A DNA stretch of 64,000 bases from Planctomycetota bacterium (GCA_026692845.1 JAPLNM010000034.1:1-64000), one strand, 5' to 3'. Positions 7,954 to 17,476 are shown, counted from the stretch's first letter. Numbers and translations: made by a program. Notes: a model not told the origin generated them from the sequence alone.

Positions 7954-8349
7954 GGTTCTGGCTGTTCGTCGTGCTCGATGGGCGCTGTTTAAGCCTACCG
8001 TCGGGCTTGCCCCGGCGGAGGCGTAACTTGCAGCTACAGAGCATGAATTCGGCGATCCGCCTCAGCCTTTTCTTCTCTTCTGCCGCCTTGCGGCGGAAGA
8101 GAAGAAAAGACTCGCAACACGGCCCCTGTAGCTGTCAGTCTTGGCCCCGCCGGCATGAAGCCGACGGAGGCCAAGAAGAGCTCGATGGCTGTTTGAACTG
8201 CGGCGATGCCGATCGTTGATCGAGGCGGTTCGTGAGAACGTATAGACAAAAGGCCGAATTGCTACAGCAGATCGCTTCGATTACGAGCACGATCACCGTT
8301 TCACTGAGCACGAGCACGATGTTGTTGATCCATGCCGGATCGGTAGCGC
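7954..8349. repeat. Convergent intergenic region with nested and flanking hairpins
   Basis: A 396-base spacer between converging genes with no supported ORF. It holds a small hairpin at 7998-8018 (CCGTCGGG / CCCCGGCGG); a very strong one at 8067-8109 (20-base arms, one wobble, 3-base CTT loop); and another at 8139-8176 (TCTTGGCC / GGCCAAGA outer arms). The central hairpin is enclosed by a second inverted repeat, GCAGCTACAG (8030-8039) against CTGTAGCTGT (8126-8135). A near-direct repeat beginning GCTCGATGG flanks the block (about 7972 and 8180). It probably works as a two-way terminator and may belong to a dispersed palindromic repeat family. Confidence 0.6.
8067..8109. terminator. Strong bidirectional hairpin, likely terminator for converging genes
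   Basis: The arms CTTTTCTTCTCTTCTGCCGC and GCGGCGGAAGAGAAGAAAAG pair over 20 positions with a single T-G wobble, around a CTT loop. Read on either strand the lower stem is purine/pyrimidine-rich. It sits between the stops at 7953 and 8350. There is no long T-run after it, so termination may be imperfect. Confidence 0.5.
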
Positions 8350-10278
8350 TCACGCCGCCGTGCGTTCGAACCGAGGGGTATCGATGGGTGTTTCGACCAA
8401 GACGCCCGATTGCATTGTGTAGACTTCGTCGGCCAGGGCGATGAGGGCTTCACGGTGGGTGATGATCAGGATGGTCATTTGCCCTTTCATGGCTTGGAGC
8501 GTCTCGCGAATTTCGAGTTCGCTGGCCATGTCGATTTGGCTCGTCGATTCATCGAGGATCAGGATTTCAGGTTTCCGTAAGATTGCACGCGCCAGGGCGA
8601 TGCGTTGGCGTTGACCACCGCTGAGTTTCTGGCCGGCTTGTCCGACGATCGTCTCGTAGCCTTCGGAAAGAGAGTTCGTGATGAATTCGTGGGCGTGCGC
8701 CAATCGGGCGGCCAGTTCGACCTCGTCTTTGGTCGCGTTGGGGCTTCCGTATTTGATGTTTTCGAAGACCGAGCGATTGAACAGTTCGGTGTTTTGACTC
8801 ACGAGAGTCATGCGTTGTCGGATATCGCTCAGGGCAAGATCGCGCAGATCGATATCATCGAGTTGGATAGAGCCGGCGACGGGGTCGTAATAGCGGCAAA
8901 GCAGTTGGATCAGGGTCGATTTTCCGCTTCCGTTGGAGCCCAGAAGGGCGACGGTTTTTCCGAAGGGGATTTCCAGCGAGACGTTCGATAGAACCGGTTG
9001 GCTCGGGTGGTAATGGAAGCTGATGTTTTTGAGGCTCAATTGGTGGTGTCGCCCCAGGAGAGTTTTCGGATCGGCCGGAACGGGCAGAATCGGTTTTGCG
9101 TTGAGGATTCCGTAGAGGAGTTCCGAGGAGACCATGCCTTGGTAGATCATCACCGAGACGCCGGAGAGTTTGCGCAGAGGATCGCTTGCTCCGATCAGCA
9201 GTCCGAAGAAGATCAGCAGGTCGGTCACCGACATGGGCGAATCGCAGACTTTGAGGAAGAACAGGTGGGTTTGTTTGTTGACGACTAGGTACGCGCCTGC
9301 GCAGACAGTGATCGCGACCATCGCCACACCGATCATTTCGGTGAAGGGTTTTCCGATGCCGGTCCAGAAGACCATTTTCAGTTGCACGCGTTTCATCTCG
9401 TTGGTGCAAATGCGAAATCGGTCGCGTTCGTGGGGTTCCATCGTGAAGGCTTGGACCGTGAAGATATTGCCGAGGGCTTCGAGGAGGACTTCGTGGAAGC
9501 CTGCATTGCGTCCGAGGATACTCGCAGCGGCGCGACGGATTTTTCGATTGAAGAAGACCACGATCGCCACGAGAGCCGGGGCCAGTACCAGCGAGAGCAA
9601 AAGCAGACGCCAGTTGATCAAGCTGGCCATGATCAGGCACGAGGCGATGCGTAGGGGTTCTCGGATCGCCGCGCCGAACAGATGGATCAGGCCGGCGGTC
9701 AGACCGTCGGCCGCGGCGGTGATCGCAGCGAGCAGTCCGCTGGTTCCGTAGGCTTGGTAGGTCTTTCGGTCCATAGCCAGAGCCGAGTCGAAGACGCGCA
9801 TGCGCAAGTCGCGCACGATGCTTGTCGAGACATGGCCGATAAGCAGATCGTTCGTAAGCATCAGGGCGTGTTTGATCAGGGTCGAGACCATCAGCAGTCC
9901 CATGATCCAGCAGATGGTTTGGAAGGGGTTTCGGGGTAGGAATCGGTCGGCCCAGGCGACGAGTCCGAGTTTATAATCACGCGTGCTGAGGGCTTGTTTG
10001 GCCCTGCGTTCGATCGGATCGCGATCTTTGGGGGAAAGCGCAGGATTGGGTTGAGCGATTTGCGATTCGAGGGCTTTGGCTTCGGCATCGGAGGCTTGGG
10101 CACCTTTTTCGAGCCAGGACTGGATCGATTCGCCGTTGAGGGTCATTTCGACCACAGGATAAAGCGCACCGATGTTCGAGCCCCAGAGAAAGGCGATTCC
10201 AACCGAGCACAGGGTAGCCAAGATTAGGGCTGGAGTGTGGTGTAGCGAATCTCGGATCGCGTTCCAAAACGGTTTCAT
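8350..10278 (-). CDS. ABC exporter, fused permease-ATPase (MsbA-like)
   Basis: A 642-residue half-transporter with an N-terminal six-helix membrane domain (about 1-370) and a C-terminal ATPase. Walker A (LLGSNGSGKST) is near residue 446, the Q-loop is VSQNTELF, the signature is LSGGQRQR, Walker B with catalytic Glu is ILILDES, and the switch is ITHRE. As in homodimeric lipid flippases, it would export lipid A-like lipids, peptides or drugs across the inner membrane. About 85 hydrophilic residues between the first two helices (SIQSWLEKG to LPRNP) enlarge the periplasmic loop compared with MsbA. ATG start at 10278. It is divergent from the sugar permease gene, sharing a spacer with a perfect palindrome. 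Confidence 0.93.
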   Translation of the reverse strand: MKPFWNAIRDSLHHTPALILATLCSVGIAFLWGSNIGALYPVVEMTLNGESIQSWLEKGAQASDAEAKALESQIAQPNPALSPKDRDPIERRAKQALSTRDYKLGLVAWADRFLPRNPFQTICWIMGLLMVSTLIKHALMLTNDLLIGHVSTSIVRDLRMRVFDSALAMDRKTYQAYGTSGLLAAITAAADGLTAGLIHLFGAAIREPLRIASCLIMASLINWRLLLLSLVLAPALVAIVVFFNRKIRRAAASILGRNAGFHEVLLEALGNIFTVQAFTMEPHERDRFRICTNEMKRVQLKMVFWTGIGKPFTEMIGVAMVAITVCAGAYLVVNKQTHLFFLKVCDSPMSVTDLLIFFGLLIGASDPLRKLSGVSVMIYQGMVSSELLYGILNAKPILPVPADPKTLLGRHHQLSLKNISFHYHPSQPVLSNVSLEIPFGKTVALLGSNGSGKSTLIQLLCRYYDPVAGSIQLDDIDLRDLALSDIRQRMTLVSQNTELFNRSVFENIKYGSPNATKDEVELAARLAHAHEFITNSLSEGYETIVGQAGQKLSGGQRQRIALARAILRKPEILILDESTSQIDMASELEIRETLQAMKGQMTILIITHREALIALADEVYTMQSGVLVETPIDTPRFERTAA

Positions 10279-10386
10279 GAAAATCTATGGGGCGTCGGAC
10301 AAGGGAATGGATTTTGGGGCCGTGGCCCTGAGGGCTATTCGCAAGGGTGTCAAAATAGGGGATTTGCTGTCAAGACCAACGTGTTT

Positions 10387-10417
10387 ATTCAAAGCAAGTA
10401 CAATGCTTGCTTTGAAT
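10387..10417. promoter_or_regulatory. Perfect 12-bp inverted repeat, candidate operator
   Basis: ATTCAAAGCAAG and CTTGCTTTGAAT are perfect 12-bp arms around a 7-base spacer TACAATG, in the divergent region between the ABC exporter (start 10278) and the permease (start 10464). There is no T-run, so it is unlike a terminator. The size and symmetry fit a dimeric repressor site. No regulator gene lies next to it. Confidence 0.45.
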
Positions 10418-10463
10418 TCATTGACTGCATTTCAAGTCGGTATTGGGGATCAGAGCACAGCGC

Positions 10464-11768
10464 ATGAACAGGTTTGGGAGTTGGTTATCGAAGTACTCGA
10501 TGGTGTTGGTCCTATTGGGATTATGTGCTTTTTTTTCGGCGATGACGATTCGCGAGCAGCAGCCGACGCCCCAGGAGGCCGTCGAGGAGGTCTGGGGAGG
10601 GCAGCGAGCGCGCATGGATTGGGGGACGGTGGTCGTTGGGAGTCAAAGTCCGGAGGATATGGATTTTGCATCGGCCTTTGAGTTGGCATGGAAGATCGCT
10701 GGGGTGCGTACGCCTGAGGATCGCATTTGGATTGGCACACCGCAGGAGATCCGTCGGAGGATCCAATCTCAGGGCAACAGTCCGTTGGAATTGATCTTGG
10801 CTCCTGGGGCTCGGAATTGGGTGTTGTTTGAGGACATAGAGCAGAAGTTTCCGGATCAGAGGCTCACTCTCAGGGTGGTGGGCGGAACGCGTTGGCCAAA
10901 TTTCCTTAAGCGTCAGAATTTGATCAACGTGGTCAATCGGATAGTGGAGATCGGGATATTGGCGGTGGGAATGACTTTGGTGATTTTGACTGGTGGGATC
11001 GATCTTTCGGTCGGCAGTTTGATTGCGTTGTCTTCGGTGGTCACGACCACGTTGATCCGCGATTGCATGGGTGGGACCGAAGCGACGGTGGGTGGATTGT
11101 TCGTGGCGGGAATGTTGGGAGTCAGTCTGTGTGGGTTGTGTGGGTGGATCAATGGGGGGTTGGTTGTCGGCTTTCGGATCCCTCCATTTATTGCGACGCT
11201 TGGGATGATGATGATCGCCAGCGGATTGGCGTTTATGATTTCGCAGGGGCAATCGATCGACAGCGTGCCAGCCTCGTTTGTTTGGCTCGGCAGGAGCCGA
11301 TGGTTGGGGATTCCCATTGCGGTGTGGTTGATGCTGGGGATTTTTGCGATCGGGCAGGCCGTGATGGTTTTGACGACCTATGGTCGATCGATTTATGCGA
11401 TTGGCGGTAACGAGTTAGCCGCGCGGTTGTGTGGGGTTCGGGTCGGATGGATCACCGCGAGTGTTTATGGGGTATCGGGGCTATTAGCGGGTTTGGGCGG
11501 GCTGGTCATGGCCAGTCGGCTTGGGACAGGTGATGCGAAGTATGGGGCGACGGTTGAGTTGAGTGTGATTGCTGCCGTAGTGGTAGGTGGGACATCGTTG
11601 CGGGGGGGCTATGGCACGATGATTGGAACGCTCATCGGTGCGTTGACCATTGCGGTGATTGAAAACGGCATGAACCTCATGCAGCTTGATAGTTATGTGC
11701 AGAAGGTGGTATTTGGTGCGATCCTATTGTTTGCGGTGTTGATCGATCGACTAAGGCATAAAGGTTGA
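10464..11768 (+). CDS. Ribose-type ABC transporter permease (BPD_transp_2) with large N-terminal periplasmic insertion
   Basis: The C-terminal ~310 residues match the RbsC/sugar permease family: GILAVGMTLVILTGGIDLS, GFRIPPFIATLGMM and GGTSLRGGYGTMIGTLIGA are the family's conserved stretches. The first helix (about residues 12-28) is followed by about 120 extra hydrophilic residues before the canonical FLKRQNLINVVNRIVEIG start of an RbsC core. That insertion (GTVVVGSQSPEDMDF, ELILAPGARNW) is not part of typical permeases. I chose ATG 10464; a TTG at 10443 in the same frame is less likely. No ATPase or binding-protein gene is adjacent. The small membrane gene follows 16 bases after the stop, so they are probably co-transcribed. 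Confidence 0.87.
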   Translation: MNRFGSWLSKYSMVLVLLGLCAFFSAMTIREQQPTPQEAVEEVWGGQRARMDWGTVVVGSQSPEDMDFASAFELAWKIAGVRTPEDRIWIGTPQEIRRRIQSQGNSPLELILAPGARNWVLFEDIEQKFPDQRLTLRVVGGTRWPNFLKRQNLINVVNRIVEIGILAVGMTLVILTGGIDLSVGSLIALSSVVTTTLIRDCMGGTEATVGGLFVAGMLGVSLCGLCGWINGGLVVGFRIPPFIATLGMMMIASGLAFMISQGQSIDSVPASFVWLGRSRWLGIPIAVWLMLGIFAIGQAVMVLTTYGRSIYAIGGNELAARLCGVRVGWITASVYGVSGLLAGLGGLVMASRLGTGDAKYGATVELSVIAAVVVGGTSLRGGYGTMIGTLIGALTIAVIENGMNLMQLDSYVQKVVFGAILLFAVLIDRLRHKG

Positions 11769-11784
11769 TGAACAAGGCCGCGTC

Positions 11785-12330
11785 ATGAATCTCAATTCGA
11801 ACGATAATCCTTTTGAGCCTTCGGAGATCTATATCGCTCCGGAGGTAAAGTCGCATCGCGTGCTACACAGTCCGTTGGTTCTATCGATCCAGTGGACGGT
11901 GGTGGTTTTGGTGAATCTGATCGTTCCCTGTTTGTTGGCTAGCAGCATGACCGGGCCGATGGGCAATTGGGGGATTTTTCTCGGGGTTCTATTGGTATTG
12001 CTCTTGGGATATTTGGCCAGCACTGCGATCCCCATGGGGGTTCTGATGACCGTTCGAGGAGGGATTTTGGTCGCTCTGTCGCAGTTCTTCCCAGTGCTCC
12101 ACATAATTGCTGGCTTACTGTCGATCGAATTTTATCGCATGACCGGAATCATTGATGCCGATTTGCAAGGTCGGGGGAAAGTAGGATTTCAGGGTGCATT
12201 GCTTTTGACGGTCACTACGGGTGGGATTCTGCTTTTGGTCAGTTGCGGTTTGGGGGTAATCCTTCGGTGGATCACGCCGAATCGTTGGTGGTTATCCCAA
12301 CGACTGCGTCGTGAAAACGAGGGTTCCTAG
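11785..12330 (+). CDS. Small four-helix membrane protein, function unknown
   Basis: 181 residues with four clear hydrophobic segments: WTVVVLVNLIVPCLLAS, WGIFLGVLLVLLLGYLAS, a third around FPVLHIIAGLLSIEFY, and LLTVTTGGILLLVSCGLGVIL. The N-terminus is short and cytoplasmic-looking (NSNDNPFEPSEIYIAPE), as in many planctomycete membrane proteins that begin with an NPF/NPY-type motif. No domain is recognised. It starts 16 bases after the sugar-permease stop, so it may be part of that transporter or simply its operon partner. Confidence 0.75.
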   Translation: MNLNSNDNPFEPSEIYIAPEVKSHRVLHSPLVLSIQWTVVVLVNLIVPCLLASSMTGPMGNWGIFLGVLLVLLLGYLASTAIPMGVLMTVRGGILVALSQFFPVLHIIAGLLSIEFYRMTGIIDADLQGRGKVGFQGALLLTVTTGGILLLVSCGLGVILRWITPNRWWLSQRLRRENEGS

Positions 12331-12471
12331 TCGGCTTGTCGGAAAACCTATCGAGGATGGCTCGGCACTTGGGAACCGAACGCTAGAATTGGGCTCCGTA
12401 GCGGTGATGACAAGTCGATAGCGATGGGTTTTGGCGTTTGGATGACTTGAGATTTCAGGATTTTCCTAGGG

Positions 12472-13449
12472 GTGACGAATCAGCAGATGAGACACAAGTA
12501 CGGAGTGATAGGATCGGGAGCATTGGGAGGGTTTTATGGTGGGCTCATGGCCCGCGCCGGACATGAGGTTCACTTCCTTTTTCATTCGGACATCGAGCAT
12601 GTTCGCAAGCACGGCCTGCGTGTTGACAGCAAGCTAGGAGATTTCCATTTGCCCAGGGTCAACGCCTATGGGAGTCCAGGACAGATGCCCCGATGCGATG
12701 TGGTGTTGATCGGATTGAAAAGTACGCAGAACCACTTGCTCGAATCGCTAGTCACCCCGCTTTTGCATTCGGACTCGATTGTGCTTGTCTTGCAAAACGG
12801 CTTGAATGTCGAGCAGGCAGCTAGGTCTTTCTTGGGTTCAACGCAGGTCGCCGGTGGATGTTGTTTCTTGTGTTCGAACAAGGTGGGTCCGGGGCATATT
12901 CGCCATTTGGATTATGGACGGATCGTGTTTGGAGCTTATCGGGGGATCGACGGCAAAGATACCGGTCCGGAGGCGCATCGGCTCGAGCAAATCCGATCCG
13001 ACATGGTCGCATCGGGAATCGAGGCGCACTTGACCGACGATTTGCCCACGACGAAATGGAAGAAGCTCATGTGGAACATTCCGTTCAATGGGTTATCGGT
13101 TTTGCTCGATGCGAGTACCGATGCGATCATGGCCGATTCGGATTCGAGGAGCTTGGCAGCCCGGATCAGTGAAGAGGTTCGGCAGATTGGGTGTGCGGCG
13201 GGCTGCTTGATCGAGCCGAGCTATGTCGATTGGGTGATCGATCACACCGATGACATGGTCCCTTACGATAGTTCCATGCGATTGGACTATTTGCATGGTC
13301 GTCCCATCGAGGTCGAGGCCATTTATGGGAATGCCTTGCAGGAGGCCGAGCGTTGTGGGTTTCCGGCTCCAATCGTCACGACGATGTACCAGCAGTTAAA
13401 ATTCATGGCCTCGCACCGCAAGGCCTCCGATGGAATGGTAAGTCAATAG
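12472..13449 (+). CDS. 2-dehydropantoate 2-reductase family protein (PanE/ApbA-like)
   Basis: A 325-residue Rossmann protein. The NADPH motif GSGALGGFYGG sits at the N-terminus, LKSTQN follows the second beta-alpha unit, and the C-terminal helical domain contains TKWKKLMWNIPFNGLS, carrying the Lys and Asn expected in ketopantoate reductases. The family reduces 2-dehydropantoate to pantoate in coenzyme A synthesis, but many paralogues act on other keto acids, so the substrate is uncertain. The frame opens at GTG 12472; ATG 12487 (MRHKYGVIG) is an equally good start. A 29-base gap separates it from the next gene, so co-transcription is likely. Confidence 0.85.
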   Translation: MTNQQMRHKYGVIGSGALGGFYGGLMARAGHEVHFLFHSDIEHVRKHGLRVDSKLGDFHLPRVNAYGSPGQMPRCDVVLIGLKSTQNHLLESLVTPLLHSDSIVLVLQNGLNVEQAARSFLGSTQVAGGCCFLCSNKVGPGHIRHLDYGRIVFGAYRGIDGKDTGPEAHRLEQIRSDMVASGIEAHLTDDLPTTKWKKLMWNIPFNGLSVLLDASTDAIMADSDSRSLAARISEEVRQIGCAAGCLIEPSYVDWVIDHTDDMVPYDSSMRLDYLHGRPIEVEAIYGNALQEAERCGFPAPIVTTMYQQLKFMASHRKASDGMVSQ

Positions 13450-13478
13450 AACAAGTCAAGAAAGATCGGGAGAGGCTC

Positions 13479-14399
13479 ATGGTCAAAAGGATGTTTGGAA
13501 GATGGAACTTGGTGTTGGTTGCCGCGAGCTGTCTGGTGGAGTCTGGGATGGCTCAGGAAATGCCGGTCGAGTCGGCAGCCACGGTCGAAACGGCGTGGAA
13601 GTTGCCCGATGGGGTTACCTATGCGCGCAAGGTTCGTCAGGATCCCAGGCCACTTCAAATTCATTCCATAGAGATCGACATGCGGGTGGCCAAGGTATCC
13701 TTTGCGGTGGTACCGGGTGAGGATCCCGATGGGGATGGGCCCGCGGAGGTGGCTTTGGCGAGCCCCAACGATTTAGCGCAGAAGGTCGGAGCGATCGCCG
13801 CGATCAACACGGCAGCTTGGGCAATGCTATTGGACCCAGAGACCGGCAAGCCTGGCAAGTACAAAGTTGGCGGAGCGGCCGACATCAGTGGTTGGGTCTC
13901 GCAGGGCGAGCGGATGATCAGTCCACCCCAAGGGGGCTATTGGTCCGTCTGGATGGACGGATCGAATCGAATTTCGATGGGATTGATTGCATCCCGAGAG
14001 GAGTTGCAAACCAAGCGGATCGATGCGAAATGGGCTGTTTCGGGATTCCGGGGAATTCTCAAGGATTCCAAGGTGCTTGTCGAACCCCAAGAAGTGCGTC
14101 ATCCGAGAACTGCCGTAGGGATTTCCGCCGACGGAATGAAGTTCGTATGGTTGGTGGTCGATGGCAGGCAAAAAGGTTACAGTGAGGGAGTCAGCGAAGA
14201 GGAATTGGCGAGATTGTTATTGGAAAGTGGTTGTACTCTCGGAATCAATCTCGATGGAGGAGGCTCCTCCTCGATGTGGATTCGCAATGAGCGATCGGAG
14301 CTGGTGGTTGCCAACCGACCGAGCGATCCGACGGGTGTCCGTCCGGTTCCCGTGATCCTCAGTATGATGGATAGTTCCGAAGAAAGACAGAAAGATTAA
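13479..14399 (+). CDS. Secreted phosphodiester glycosidase family protein (NAGPA/DUF2233)
   Basis: 306 residues from ATG 13479, which has GGGAGAGG just upstream. Residues 1-25 form a signal peptide ending SGMAQ. The remainder carries the NAGPA-domain features: AINTAAW for the conserved 'N.' strand, HPRTAVGIS, and near the C-terminus [14 protein letters not shown], the family's most conserved segment. NAGPA domains remove N-acetylglucosamine from phosphodiesters in animals; bacterial members act on cell-envelope glycans or are uncharacterised. It sits between the PanE-like gene and the UDP-glucuronate decarboxylase gene (7-base gap to the latter), which fits an envelope-sugar role. Confidence 0.85.
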   Translation: MVKRMFGRWNLVLVAASCLVESGMAQEMPVESAATVETAWKLPDGVTYARKVRQDPRPLQIHSIEIDMRVAKVSFAVVPGEDPDGDGPAEVALASPNDLAQKVGAIAAINTAAWAMLLDPETGKPGKYKVGGAADISGWVSQGERMISPPQGGYWSVWMDGSNRISMGLIASREELQTKRIDAKWAVSGFRGILKDSKVLVEPQEVRHPRTAVGISADGMKFVWLVVDGRQKGYSEGVSEEELARLLLESGCTLGINLDGGGSSSMWIRNERSELVVANRPSDPTGVRPVPVILSMMDSSEERQKD

Positions 14400-14406
14400 G
14401 TCAGCG

Positions 14407-15384
14407 ATGGGTGGAAAAATTTTGAGGGTGTTGGTCACCGGTGGTGCGGGGTTCCTCGGTTCTCACCTATGCGAGCGCTTGGTTGAGCAAGGGCACGATG
14501 TGCTGTGCTTGGATAATTTCTTCACCTCGCAGAAGAGCAATGTGTTTGCGTTGCTCAAGAAACCAAATTTTGAGCTGATACGCCATGACATTACGTTGCC
14601 GATATTCCTAGAAGTCGATCAGATCTACAACTTGGCTTGCCCTGCGGCTCCGGGACATTACCAATACAACCCCGTAAAGACCGTCAAAACTTCGGTGCTT
14701 GGAGCAGCCAATGTTCTTGGGATGGCCAAGCGTTGTGGAGCCCGCGTTTTGCAGGCAAGCACCAGTGAAGTCTATGGAGACCCTCAAGTGCATCCGCAAC
14801 CGGAAAGCTATTGGGGGAACGTCAATCCAATTGGAATCCGATCCTGTTATGACGAAGGCAAACGCGTAGCCGAGACACTGTTTATGGATTACTCCCGGAT
14901 GAATAAGGTGGACGTCCGGATCGTCCGAATCTTCAACACCTATGGTCCTAGGATGCATCCTTTCGACGGTCGCGTCGTGTCGAACTTTATCCGCCAGGCA
15001 TTAAGGAACGAACCGATCACCCTTTTTGGCAACGGGCAACAGACGCGATCCTTTTGTTACCGCGATGATTTGGTCGACGCGATGATTCGCATGATGAATA
15101 CCGAGGGATTCACCGGACCGGTCAACATCGGAAATCCCGACGAATACACCATTGGCCAATTGGCCGAGTTGGTTCTTGAATTGACCCAAAGCCGTGTGGA
15201 GGTTCGGCACTTGCCATTGCCGGCGGATGACCCGACGCGTCGGCAACCTGACATCACCCTTGCAAGATCCAAGCTTGGATGGAACCCCACGACACCCTTG
15301 CGAGAGGGTTTGACCAAAACGATCGAGTGGTTCCGCTCGATCGACATCGATTCGTACCGCCCTCCAACACCGAACTTCCGTTAA
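14407..15384 (+). CDS. UDP-glucuronate decarboxylase (UDP-xylose synthase) family epimerase
   Basis: A 325-residue extended short-chain dehydrogenase. The NAD-binding motif is [16 protein letters not shown], the active-site segment is [11 protein letters not shown], and the catalytic YxxxK is YDEGK. The stretches [35 protein letters not shown] and [18 protein letters not shown] match UXS rather than simple epimerases. The enzyme converts UDP-glucuronate to UDP-xylose in the cytosol for exopolysaccharide or glycan synthesis. It begins 7 bases after the preceding stop and is followed by folP after 7 bases, so it lies in the middle of a tight operon. Confidence 0.93.
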   Translation: MGGKILRVLVTGGAGFLGSHLCERLVEQGHDVLCLDNFFTSQKSNVFALLKKPNFELIRHDITLPIFLEVDQIYNLACPAAPGHYQYNPVKTVKTSVLGAANVLGMAKRCGARVLQASTSEVYGDPQVHPQPESYWGNVNPIGIRSCYDEGKRVAETLFMDYSRMNKVDVRIVRIFNTYGPRMHPFDGRVVSNFIRQALRNEPITLFGNGQQTRSFCYRDDLVDAMIRMMNTEGFTGPVNIGNPDEYTIGQLAELVLELTQSRVEVRHLPLPADDPTRRQPDITLARSKLGWNPTTPLREGLTKTIEWFRSIDIDSYRPPTPNFR

Positions 15385-15391
15385 TCCTCCC

Positions 15392-16264
15392 ATGGGAATC
15401 CCAACTCCTGGTACTTATTCGATGCCTGTAACGCGTTCGGCGTCTTGGACGATCCGAGACCGGGTATTGGTGTTTGGCCAGACCCCCTTGATCATGGGGA
15501 TCTTGAATGTCACGCCGGATAGTTTTTCCGATGGTGGGAATTTTTACACGGTTCAATCGGCGGTCGATCGAGCCCGGCGGCTCGAGGACGATGGGGCGGA
15601 TATTTTAGACATCGGCGGTGAGAGCACGCGTCCTTACAGCCAACCGGTCAGTGCTTCGGAGGAACTCGAGCGGATCGAACCGGTGCTTGAACGCTTGCAG
15701 GGACACGTATCGATTCCGATATCGATCGATACGACCAAGGCGAGTGTTGCAAGGGCAGCGATTGGATTGGGAGCATCGATCATCAACGACGTTTCGGGGC
15801 TCGAGGCCGACGAGCAGATGCTTACAGTGGCAATGGAGAGTTTAGCTGGAGTATGTGCGATGCATCGGCGGGGGACCCCTCAAACGATGCAAGACGATCC
15901 GAGCTACGAAAACTGCGCCGTCGATATCCTTCGATATCTGATGGATCGTGACATGCAATTGCGGCATGCAGGCCTTGCGCCCGAGCGGATCTGTTTGGAT
16001 CCGGGGATTGGTTTTGGCAAGTTGCATGAGCACAACCTCGCGTTGGTTCGCTCGGTGGGTTTATTTCATCAATTGGGAAGACCGCTCTTGGTCGGGCATT
16101 CCCGCAAGGGGTTCATCGGCAAGTTGCTCGGCAGCAAGGATCTGGGTCGAGACTACGGAACCTTGGGGGTCTCCTTTGCGTTGCATCTTCAGGGAGTCCA
16201 GATCCTTCGAGTGCACGATGTGGCGGGCCATGCGCAGGCCTTTCGATTGTTGGCAGCGTGCTAG
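15392..16264 (+). CDS. folP: Dihydropteroate synthase
   Basis: Condenses p-aminobenzoate with 6-hydroxymethyl-dihydropterin pyrophosphate in folate synthesis. 290 residues with all the classic motifs in order: IMGILNVTPDSFSDGG, ILDIGGESTRP, ISIDTTKASVA, IINDVSGLEAD, LDPGIGFGK and GHSRKGFIGKLLG. The pterin pocket residues and SRKG phosphate loop are intact. The frame starts at ATG 15392; a second ATG at 15422 is closer to where homologues begin. It follows the UDP-glucuronate decarboxylase gene by 7 bases, so it is probably translated from the same mRNA. Confidence 0.95.
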   Translation: MGIPTPGTYSMPVTRSASWTIRDRVLVFGQTPLIMGILNVTPDSFSDGGNFYTVQSAVDRARRLEDDGADILDIGGESTRPYSQPVSASEELERIEPVLERLQGHVSIPISIDTTKASVARAAIGLGASIINDVSGLEADEQMLTVAMESLAGVCAMHRRGTPQTMQDDPSYENCAVDILRYLMDRDMQLRHAGLAPERICLDPGIGFGKLHEHNLALVRSVGLFHQLGRPLLVGHSRKGFIGKLLGSKDLGRDYGTLGVSFALHLQGVQILRVHDVAGHAQAFRLLAAC

Positions 16265-16447
16265 AAGCCTTCAGAGCGCTGGCAAAGTAACGCTAGCAAA
16301 CCCGCCGCTTTTTTCGTAGGTTTTCTTCATTTCCCTCGGATTGGACTGGAGAAACAGCGCGCGGGTTTTCTAGACTCGGCCGCAACGATCGGTTTCCATA
16401 CAGGAAGTATGTGGATCGACCGAAGACTCTTCGAAAGACAGCGAAGC

Positions 16448-17476
16448 ATGGATGCGAAGCGATATGGCTGGGGCTTGGGCCTGGCTTGTTTGTTCTTGGT
16501 CGGGGCGATTGAGACCCCTGCCGTTGGCCAGCAGTTTGCCCCACGGATGGCCAGTCCGGGTAGTGTCGTCAGTGCACCGACTTCGAATGCGGGGGTACTG
16601 GGGCAGCGTTTTTTGGTAGAGACGCAGCATTTCCGAGTAACGAGCCAGGATCCTGAGTTTGCTAAGCAAGTCGCGACGATGGCTGAGGCCTACCGCAATC
16701 ACCTTGCGATGCACTGGCTCGGGCATGAGCTTACGCAGTGGCACGAAAAGGTACCTTTGATGGTCAACACCAGTCCGAATTTGCCGGCCAGTGGCGAGAC
16801 GAAGTACACGCTTGTCGGGGGTACGATCCGATCGATTCAGATGGTAGTCAGCGGCACGAAGGAGCGGATACTCGATAGTGTTTTGCCTCATGAGATGACC
16901 CATACGGTGTTGGCCACGCATTTCGCGGCCAGTGGAAAACCGGTGCCCAGGTGGGCCGACGAGGGAGCTTGTACGACCGTCGAGCACTTGAGCGAACGCA
17001 GCAAGCATGACGTGATGTTGGTGAAATTCCTAACAGAGAGTAGGGGGATTCCATTTTCGCATTTGTTTGCGATGCGTGAGTATCCGCCCGACATGATGCC
17101 TTTGTATGCCCAGGGTTACAGTTTGTGTGCATTTTTGATTGCCCAGTCTGGACCCCGAAGGTTTGTTGAGTTTCTCGAGCGTGGCATGCCATCGGAGAAT
17201 TGGGTTCAAGCCGTCGAAGAAGTTTACGGATATCCCAAGTTGGGGAGTCTGCAAACGGCTTGGAATGCTTGGGTCTACGATGGTGGGGGCGAGGTAAGTC
17301 CTTACACCGCCGTCGCCTTAGGGTATGTGACGAATGTCCCGAAGGGGAATTTTGCGTCGGTTCCGAATTCAATTTTGCCGTTGGTTCCGGTCTCTGTGAC
17401 TGGGAATCCACCGGTATCGATTCGCGCTAGCCAACCTGGTCCTCAACAGACCGTCGGTGGTGCGATCCTACGTTGA
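16448..17476 (+). CDS. Secreted zincin-like protein (DUF1570/peptidase MA-like)
   Basis: 342 residues from ATG 16448, beginning with a signal peptide (LGLACLFLVGAIETPAVGQ). The zinc motif H148-E-M-T-H152 is followed by Glu172 in WADEGAC, giving a gluzincin-type HExxH...E arrangement. Downstream, YAQGYSLCAFL and FLERGMP are typical of the DUF1570 family common in planctomycetes. It is probably a periplasmic or exported metalloprotease; no substrate is known. The C-terminus is Pro/Gln-rich. A 185-base spacer separates it from the secretin gene, so they may be transcribed separately. Confidence 0.83.
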   Translation: MDAKRYGWGLGLACLFLVGAIETPAVGQQFAPRMASPGSVVSAPTSNAGVLGQRFLVETQHFRVTSQDPEFAKQVATMAEAYRNHLAMHWLGHELTQWHEKVPLMVNTSPNLPASGETKYTLVGGTIRSIQMVVSGTKERILDSVLPHEMTHTVLATHFAASGKPVPRWADEGACTTVEHLSERSKHDVMLVKFLTESRGIPFSHLFAMREYPPDMMPLYAQGYSLCAFLIAQSGPRRFVEFLERGMPSENWVQAVEEVYGYPKLGSLQTAWNAWVYDGGGEVSPYTAVALGYVTNVPKGNFASVPNSILPLVPVSVTGNPPVSIRASQPGPQQTVGGAILR

